20,812 nt of DNA, taken from assembly GCA_012841765.1 (NCBI GenBank), contig DUUA01000098.1:1-20812 (forward strand), read 5' to 3'. Below are positions 15,890 through 20,812 of the stretch, one piece after another (positions within the stretch are counted from its first letter, which is position 1; every line of letters starts with the position of its first letter). The DNA comes from Acholeplasmataceae bacterium. GTDB taxonomy: Bacteria; Bacillota_I; Bacilli_A; ML615J-28; CAG-698. Below the pieces are notes generated by a model. That model made no database searches. It worked only from the letters and a program-made list of their open reading frames with translations, and was not told the origin of the DNA. Both the position numbers and the translations under genes were made by a program.

Positions 15890-17500
15890 ATGATTACATT
15901 TTTAGGAATTTTAGCCTTTGTCTTTGTACTAGGTTTAATAATATTAATACATGAAGGCGGGCATTTCTTTTTTGCAAGAAGAGCAGGAATATTATGCAGA
16001 GAGTTTGCTTTTGGAATGGGGCCTGCCTTGTTTCAAAAAAGAAAAGGTGAAACACTATATAGTTTAAACTTATTTCCGATAGGTGGATATTGTGCTATAG
16101 CCGGTGAAGAAGTTGAAGATGATATGTTACAAGGTGTCGAAAAAGTTAGATTAAAATTTAAAGGTGGAGAAATTACGAATATTTATTTAAACATTGATGA
16201 AGAAAGTGATGATAAAGTTTATAATTTAATTGAATATGATATTTTTGACCAAGAGCAAACTGGTAAACTTTATATGAAAGTTGAAAAAGATGGCGTTGTT
16301 AAAAACTACGCTGTAAATAGTCAAGCTTTTATTCATGATAAAAAGATTCAAATGCAAATAGCACCATTTAATAGAACTATTGGTTCAAAAAGTTTAGGGA
16401 AAAGAGCATTGGTTATGTTTGGTGGTCCGATGTTTAATTTTATTTTAGCTTTCTTTGTTTTTATAATTGTTGGTTTATTTGTTGGTTATATTGATTATAA
16501 TAATAATCAAATATCACATGTTGAAGAAAATGGCCCTGCTTATATAGCTGGCTTAGAAGGTGATGATTATATAACTGAATTAACAATTGGTGATTTTACA
16601 GTTGTTGTTGATGATGAAGGTAGTTGGGATGATATCAATCGATTCTTTTTAGAATATATTGAAAGAGAAGCTGTTGTTCCAGCAACAATTACATATGTTC
16701 GAGATGGTGTAGTTCATACAGGATTATTAAACCCTAAATTTATTATTTATAATATGGGTTTACATAGTGATAATATAAGTGAAGATGTTATTATTAGCCG
16801 TATTGATTATGCTGAAGGTGAACTTATTAATAACAAGGGTTTAAAAGAAAATGATAAAATTATTAAGATAGAAGGCACTGATATTACTGCTTGGTCTCAA
16901 GTTGCTAAAGTTGCAAATGATTATGTTGGTGGTAGTAAAGTAGATAAAGAAAACTTTCTAACATTTGTTGTTTTGAGGGATGGAGTAGAAACAACAGTGG
17001 AAGTTAAACCTTATAGTAAAGCTGTTATGGATAGCCAAAAAGATAATACAGGAACAGTTATTCCTCATGCAGATGTTATTTTGGGTGTAACGCCAATTGT
17101 CAGACATGGATTTTTTAAATCAATATCTTTTAGTTTAAACAAGACTCTTAATTCAGCAACTTTAGTATTTGATACTTTAGGAATGTTATTTAAAAACCAA
17201 ATTACAATTAAATCATTATCAGGATTTGTTGGAATCGCGGGAATGACTATTCAAATTACTTCTGGAGGATTTGTTAATTTATTAAGCTGGCTAGGACTAT
17301 TAAGTGTTAACATTGGTTTAATGAATTTATTACCGATTCCTGCACTTGATGGAGGAAGATTAGTCTTCTTAGGTTATGAAGCGGTTACAAAGAAAAAGCC
17401 TAATAGAAAAGTAGAAACAGCATTAATATCAATTACATTTATTTTATTAATGGGGTTACTAATTTTTGTTACAATAAATGATATACTAAGATTGATATAG
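15890..17500 (+). CDS. rseP: Site-2 protease RseP/RasP family, intramembrane zinc metalloprotease
   Basis: Membrane protease that cleaves transmembrane anti-sigma factors and signal-peptide remnants. The active site HEGGH (H21, E22, H25) lies in the first transmembrane segment (about 8-28), and the third zinc ligand is D487 in PIPALDGGRL. The central transmembrane segment with FGGPMFN is at 177-200, and two PDZ-like extracytoplasmic domains lie at about 205-285 and 300-375. At 536 aa it is over 100 residues longer than Bacillus RasP (~420). Part of the excess is an acidic insertion at about 84-165, between GYCAIAGEE and the central membrane segment; longer versions are known in other Bacilli. 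It is expressed with cdsA-dxr-proS. Confidence 0.95.
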   Translation: MITFLGILAFVFVLGLIILIHEGGHFFFARRAGILCREFAFGMGPALFQKRKGETLYSLNLFPIGGYCAIAGEEVEDDMLQGVEKVRLKFKGGEITNIYLNIDEESDDKVYNLIEYDIFDQEQTGKLYMKVEKDGVVKNYAVNSQAFIHDKKIQMQIAPFNRTIGSKSLGKRALVMFGGPMFNFILAFFVFIIVGLFVGYIDYNNNQISHVEENGPAYIAGLEGDDYITELTIGDFTVVVDDEGSWDDINRFFLEYIEREAVVPATITYVRDGVVHTGLLNPKFIIYNMGLHSDNISEDVIISRIDYAEGELINNKGLKENDKIIKIEGTDITAWSQVAKVANDYVGGSKVDKENFLTFVVLRDGVETTVEVKPYSKAVMDSQKDNTGTVIPHADVILGVTPIVRHGFFKSISFSLNKTLNSATLVFDTLGMLFKNQITIKSLSGFVGIAGMTIQITSGGFVNLLSWLGLLSVNIGLMNLLPIPALDGGRLVFLGYEAVTKKKPNRKVETALISITFILLMGLLIFVTINDILRLI

Positions 17501-17514
17501 GAGATGTTAATAAA

Positions 17515-18753
17515 ATGAAACAATCAATGTTATTTGTACCTACTTTAAGAGATAATCCAAAAGATGCTGAAATAGCATCACATAGGATATTACTTAAAGG
17601 CGGTTATATAAAACAAGTTGCTGCTGGGGTATATAATTATTTGCCTCTTGGATATAAAATTATTAAAAAAATTGAAAATATAGTTAGAGAAGAAATGGAT
17701 AGAATTGGAGCTTCTGAATTATTGCTATCTTCATTACAACCAAAAGATTTGTGGGTAGAATCTGGAAGATGGGACGATTACGGGAAAGAGTTAATGAGAT
17801 TAACAGACCGTCATGATCGACAGTTTTGTTTAGGACCAACTCATGAAGAAATAATTACAGATATTATTCGTGATTATATAACATCTTATAAAAAACTACC
17901 ACTTGCTTTGTACCAAATACAAACTAAATTTAGAGATGAATTTCGTCCTCGTTTTGGTATCATGCGTGGCAGGGAATTTATTATGAAAGATTTATATACT
18001 TTTCATGCTGACGAAGAAGATTTAGATAAATGGTATTTAATGGTTAGAGGAGCCTATCAAAAAATCTTTGAAAGACTTGGATTAACTTATAGAATTGTTG
18101 GTGCTAATAGTGGTCAAATTGGAGGCCATTCAAGTGAAGAATTTATGGTCTTATGTGATATTGGTGAAGATACTATTGTTTATTCTGATGAATCAGAATA
18201 TGCAGTTAATTCTGAATTAGTTAATTTGCAAGAAGGAGATCCTTCTCCTGATGGTAAAGGATTTATAAAAATAGCAAAAGGCATTGAAGTTGGACATATT
18301 TTTAAATTAGGAACTAAATATTCTGATTCAATGAAAGCAAATTTTATTGATAATGACCAAAAAATTAAATCAATTATTATGGGGTGTTATGGGATTGGCG
18401 TTTCTAGATTATTAATGACTGTTTTAGAACAACATAATCAAGAAGATCACCCTTTATGGCCAGAAGAAGTTGCTCCTTTTAAAATTCATATTCTTCCACT
18501 AGATAAACCAAATAGCGAAAATGAAATAATTGCAAGAGAGTTATATCTAGAATTAAGTAAAAAATATGATTGTTTATATGATGATCGAGATGAAAGACCA
18601 GGAGTTAAATTTAAAGATGCAGATTTGGTTGGAGCAAAATACCGAATTATTGCAGGGAGAAAAACTCAAGAAAACATATTTGAGTTTGTTAATTTAGTTA
18701 CTGAAGAAAGACTTGAAATGTCTTTTAAAGACATTTTAAAACTTGATTTATAG
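17515..18753 (+). CDS. proS: Proline--tRNA ligase, bacterial type lacking the INS editing domain
   Basis: Charges tRNA-Pro with proline; class II synthetase. It is 412 aa against ~565-575 for the typical bacterial enzyme. The core is intact: TLRDNPKDAEIASHRILLKG (10-29), the LGPTHEE loop (106-112), motif 2 FRDEFRPRFGIMRGREF (139-155), KDLYTFH, the GGHSSEEFMVL segment (203-213), motif 3 GCYGIGVSRLL (290-300) and a C-terminal anticodon-binding domain (322-412, with DDRDERPGVKFKDADL). Between EYAVNSEL (228-235) and GIEVGHIFKLG (256-266), where other bacteria carry the ~180-residue INS domain that deacylates Ala-tRNA-Pro, there is only a linker of about 20 residues. The GGAGATG ribosome site (17501-17507) precedes the ATG. 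There are no stops or frameshifts, so this is a natural short form. Confidence 0.96.
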   Translation: MKQSMLFVPTLRDNPKDAEIASHRILLKGGYIKQVAAGVYNYLPLGYKIIKKIENIVREEMDRIGASELLLSSLQPKDLWVESGRWDDYGKELMRLTDRHDRQFCLGPTHEEIITDIIRDYITSYKKLPLALYQIQTKFRDEFRPRFGIMRGREFIMKDLYTFHADEEDLDKWYLMVRGAYQKIFERLGLTYRIVGANSGQIGGHSSEEFMVLCDIGEDTIVYSDESEYAVNSELVNLQEGDPSPDGKGFIKIAKGIEVGHIFKLGTKYSDSMKANFIDNDQKIKSIIMGCYGIGVSRLLMTVLEQHNQEDHPLWPEEVAPFKIHILPLDKPNSENEIIARELYLELSKKYDCLYDDRDERPGVKFKDADLVGAKYRIIAGRKTQENIFEFVNLVTEERLEMSFKDILKLDL

Positions 18754-18763
18754 GAGGTATTAA

Positions 18764-19900
18764 ATGAAAGGTTTTACAAATTGTAATATTTATGTGGAAG
18801 GTTTAGGAATCGTTAAAACATCTTTAGAGATTAAAGATGGAATGATTAATAAAATTGGGGAATTTGCTGGTGGTATTGTATTACCTGATAATTTATATGT
18901 CATTCCTGGTTTTGTTGATCAACATGTTCATGGTGGTAATCATTCCGATGCAATGTATCCTACACAAGATGATATTTTGAATATTTCAAAAACTGTTGCA
19001 ACAGAAGGTGTAACATCTTTTTTAGCAACAACAATGACTCAAAGTGAAGAAAATATCATTAAGGCTTTAAAAAATATTAATACATATATTGAAAACCAAT
19101 ATAGTGAGGGTGCTCAGGTTCTTGGTATTCATTTAGAAGGCCCTTTTATTAGTAAAAAATTTAAAGGAGCTCAACCTGAAGAATACATTATTCCATGTGA
19201 TGTTGAAACATATAAAAGATATGAAAAGGCAAGTGGTGGACATATTAAAATTGTTACTCTTGCTTATGAAGAAAATGGTAAAGAACTAACAAAGTATTTA
19301 GTTAAAAATAATGTTGTTGTAAGTTTAGGACACACCGACGCAACTGCTAAAGATGTTTATGAAGCTGTAGAAAATGGTGCAACTTGTGCCACACATTGCT
19401 ATAATGCTATGAAAAGTCTTCATCACCGTGAAGCGGGAACTGTTGGTGGATCAATGTTATCTGATGAGATGTACTGTGAACTTATTTCTGATTTAATTCA
19501 TGTTTGCCCTGATGCTATTAAGATTTTATTTAAACTTAAAGGTAAAGATAAAATGATACTTATAACAGATGGTATGGAAGCTAAACATTTAAGTGATGGT
19601 GATTATAAATTAGGTGGACAAACTGTACATGTAGTTGGTAAAGAAGCAAGACTTGATAGTGGTAATCTTGCAGGTAGTACTTTGTTTATGAATGAAGCAG
19701 TAAGAAATATTAAAAACGTAATGGATTTATCAATGGAAGATGCCATTGATCTTGCAACAATGAATCCTGCAAAAAATATTAACGTTTTTGATAAGAAAGG
19801 CTCTATTAAAATAGGTAAAGATGCTGACTTTGTTATAGTTGATAAAGATTTTAATATTTATGAGACAATTCGTGGTGGGGTTTCAGTATATAAAAAATAA
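18764..19900 (+). CDS. nagA: N-acetylglucosamine-6-phosphate deacetylase
   Basis: Removes acetate from GlcNAc-6-P to give glucosamine-6-P for wall synthesis or catabolism; amidohydrolase superfamily, 378 aa, usual length. Metal and substrate residues: HxH at H54/H56 (DQHVHGG), E125 (HLEGPFIS), H190 (LGHTDAT), H211 (THCYNAM) and catalytic D269 (ITDGMEAK). The conserved LAGSTLFMNEAVRN segment follows. AGGAGGT (18752-18758) overlaps the proS stop, and the gap is 10 nt, so it is the last gene of the uppS operon. nagA normally travels with nagB or a sugar PTS; neither is visible. The stop codon is inside a palindromic terminator shared with udk. Confidence 0.95.
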   Translation: MKGFTNCNIYVEGLGIVKTSLEIKDGMINKIGEFAGGIVLPDNLYVIPGFVDQHVHGGNHSDAMYPTQDDILNISKTVATEGVTSFLATTMTQSEENIIKALKNINTYIENQYSEGAQVLGIHLEGPFISKKFKGAQPEEYIIPCDVETYKRYEKASGGHIKIVTLAYEENGKELTKYLVKNNVVVSLGHTDATAKDVYEAVENGATCATHCYNAMKSLHHREAGTVGGSMLSDEMYCELISDLIHVCPDAIKILFKLKGKDKMILITDGMEAKHLSDGDYKLGGQTVHVVGKEARLDSGNLAGSTLFMNEAVRNIKNVMDLSMEDAIDLATMNPAKNINVFDKKGSIKIGKDADFVIVDKDFNIYETIRGGVSVYKK

Positions 19901-19921
19901 GAGGAATTCCTCTTATTTTTT
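19892..19921. terminator. Bidirectional terminator between convergent nagA and udk
   Basis: A perfect 30-nt palindrome (arm AAAAAATAAGAGGAA, 19892-19906, mirrored in 19907-19921). The arms read as A-tract, stem, T-tract on both strands. It contains both stop codons: TAA of nagA (19898-19900) on the + strand and TAA of udk (19913-19915) on the - strand. Confidence 0.92.
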
Positions 19922-20533
19922 TAATAAATTAAGTATTTTTGATACAATAATATCAATAGCAACTAAATTTTGGCCACCTTCAGGGATAATAATATCAGCA
20001 TACATTTTTGACGGTTCCACAAATTGTTCATGCATTGGTCTAACTGTTGCTAAGTATTGATCAATAACAGAGTCAACAGTCCTACCTCTTTTGTTTGTAT
20101 CTCTTAATAATCTTCTGATGAAACGTATATCATCAGGAGTATCAACAAATATTTTAATATCAAACATTTTAAGTAGTTTTGGTATTGCAAAGATCATAAT
20201 TCCTTCAACAATGATAATGTTGGTAGGTTTAATAATAACTGTTTCTTTAGATCTTGTATGATTAACAAAATCATAAAGAGGTTTTTCAATTTCTTTCCCA
20301 GATTTTAATTCTTTTAACTGTTTAATTAATAAATTTGAGTCGTATGCTGATGGATGATCATAATTTAATTTACGTCTTTCTTCTAAAGGGAGATTATCTT
20401 GAATTTTATAATAATCATCTAACCGGATAACAGCAACAGATCCATGTATTTCTGATTCACGTTTAATATTTAAGGCAACTGTAGTTTTACCAGATGCAGT
20501 GCCTCCCGAAATCCCAATAATAGTACAGCTCAT
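19913..20533 (-). CDS. udk: Uridine kinase (uridine/cytidine salvage)
   Basis: Phosphorylates uridine and cytidine to UMP and CMP; P-loop NTPase family, 206 aa, standard. Walker A is GGTASGKT (10-17), the RLDDYYK motif (37-43) supplies the metal/substrate aspartates, and the NYDHPSAYD motif (57-65) binds the nucleoside. YDFVNHTRSKET and IIVEGIMIF (Walker B-like) follow, then the lid with RFIRRLLRDTNKRGRT. The start codon (20531-20533) is preceded on the minus strand by CGGAGGAATT, a strong ribosome site. It is the only minus-strand gene in the window and has its own promoter. It converges on nagA and diverges from the gene at the right edge. Confidence 0.96.
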   Translation of the reverse strand: MSCTIIGISGGTASGKTTVALNIKRESEIHGSVAVIRLDDYYKIQDNLPLEERRKLNYDHPSAYDSNLLIKQLKELKSGKEIEKPLYDFVNHTRSKETVIIKPTNIIIVEGIMIFAIPKLLKMFDIKIFVDTPDDIRFIRRLLRDTNKRGRTVDSVIDQYLATVRPMHEQFVEPSKMYADIIIPEGGQNLVAIDIIVSKILNLLKK

Positions 20534-20551
20534 AATTCCTCCGTTTTTATC

Positions 20552-20580
20552 ATTATATCAAATTTAAGGCTAATTTTAAA
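20552..20580 (-). promoter_or_regulatory. Promoter of udk
   Basis: Read on the minus strand: TTTAAA (20580-20575), a 17-bp spacer and TATAAT (20557-20552). The expected transcript has a leader of roughly 10 nt carrying the GGAGG site. The -35 matches consensus at 4 of 6. Confidence 0.65.
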
Positions 20581-20598
20581 TCTATTTTAAGAAATATA

Positions 20599-20607
20599 TG
20601 GTATAAT
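20599..20607 (+). promoter_or_regulatory. Extended -10 promoter of the right-edge gene
   Basis: TGG followed by TATAAT (20602-20607). No -35 match at 17 bp. The ATG at 20615 lies 7 nt after the box, so transcription would start at or just before the start codon. Confidence 0.5.
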
Positions 20608-20614
20608 AATATTT

Positions 20615-20812
20615 ATGAATAAAACATTATTAATTAACATTTTAATAACTTTGGGTATAAGTTTAGCGGCATTAGGACTTGTCTTTTATATTTTAAATAA
20701 GGCTTTTGCCCAAAAAGGCTATAAAAATAGATTTTTTATGAATCTTTTTTTGGTATATTTTTAACAACTATATTTATTATTAGTTTTATTGTTGATTATA
20801 AAGGTGAAAATA
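20615..20812 (+). CDS. Small membrane protein of unknown family, frame broken at a T7 run, cut by window end
   Basis: From ATG 20615 the frame encodes a hydrophobic N-terminal helix (INILITLGISLAALGLVFYI, residues 7-26), a basic loop (KAFAQKGYKNR), and a second hydrophobic stretch. It stops at TAA 20762-20764 after 49 residues. At the T7 run 20745-20751 a one-base backward shift restores a long open frame, GIFLTTIFIISFIVDYKGEN, reaching the window end and completing a plausible second membrane helix. So the intact gene is probably longer, and the break is an indel, a sequencing error or a recoding site. There is no ribosome site before the ATG, and the promoter spacing suggests a leaderless message. 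I do not recognise the family. Confidence 0.45.

Overview
The window is strongly AT-rich chromosomal DNA from a low-GC member of the Bacillota/Mycoplasmatota. The gene order is the classic Firmicutes one: dnaB-dnaI-thrS, trmFO-xerC, then rpsB-tsf-pyrH-frr-uppS-cdsA-dxr-rseP-proS. TGA acts as a stop here: it ends xerC, pyrH and uppS at family-normal lengths, so this is not a code-4 mycoplasma. A rubrerythrin and a complete Dxr (MEP isoprenoid route) fit a small-genome anaerobe, for example an uncultured gut Bacilli/RF39-, Izemoplasma- or Erysipelotrichia-like organism. That placement is inference. No tRNA, rRNA, insertion sequence, prophage or CRISPR array is visible, and the window is mostly housekeeping.

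Layout. 1-2077: the 3' part of dnaB, then dnaI (primosome) and a small zinc-ribbon membrane protein, all on the + strand. 2090-4323: a consensus promoter, a threonine T-box leader, thrS and its terminator. 4321-6030: an independent two-gene unit with its own promoter and terminator, holding a CPBP-family intramembrane protease overlapping a TPR protein by 22 nt. 6033-8750: a promoter followed by trmFO, xerC and dut, with overlapping ends. 8826-11069: a promoter, a structured 5' leader, rpsB (with a very long charged C-terminal tail), tsf and a terminator. 11069-13009: an extended -10 promoter, pyrH, frr, rubrerythrin and a terminator. 13055-19921: a promoter and a tight six-gene operon uppS-cdsA-dxr-rseP-proS-nagA, ending in a perfect palindromic terminator shared with the convergent gene udk (19913-20533, - strand). 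20599-20812: a divergent, apparently leaderless small membrane-protein gene whose frame breaks at a run of seven T and is cut by the window edge.

Functional threads. DnaB and DnaI load the replicative helicase. ThrS, ProS, S2, EF-Ts, RRF and TrmFO serve translation. Dxr, UppS and CdsA feed undecaprenyl phosphate and phospholipid synthesis, and RseP is the membrane protease usually co-transcribed with them. PyrH, Dut and Udk handle pyrimidine nucleotides. NagA recycles amino sugar.

Most noteworthy: a ProRS lacking the bacterial editing (INS) domain, the 170-residue S2 tail, the structured rpsB leader, the isolated CPBP/TPR pair, and the homopolymer frame break at the right edge. I see no clear undescribed defence or mobile system.
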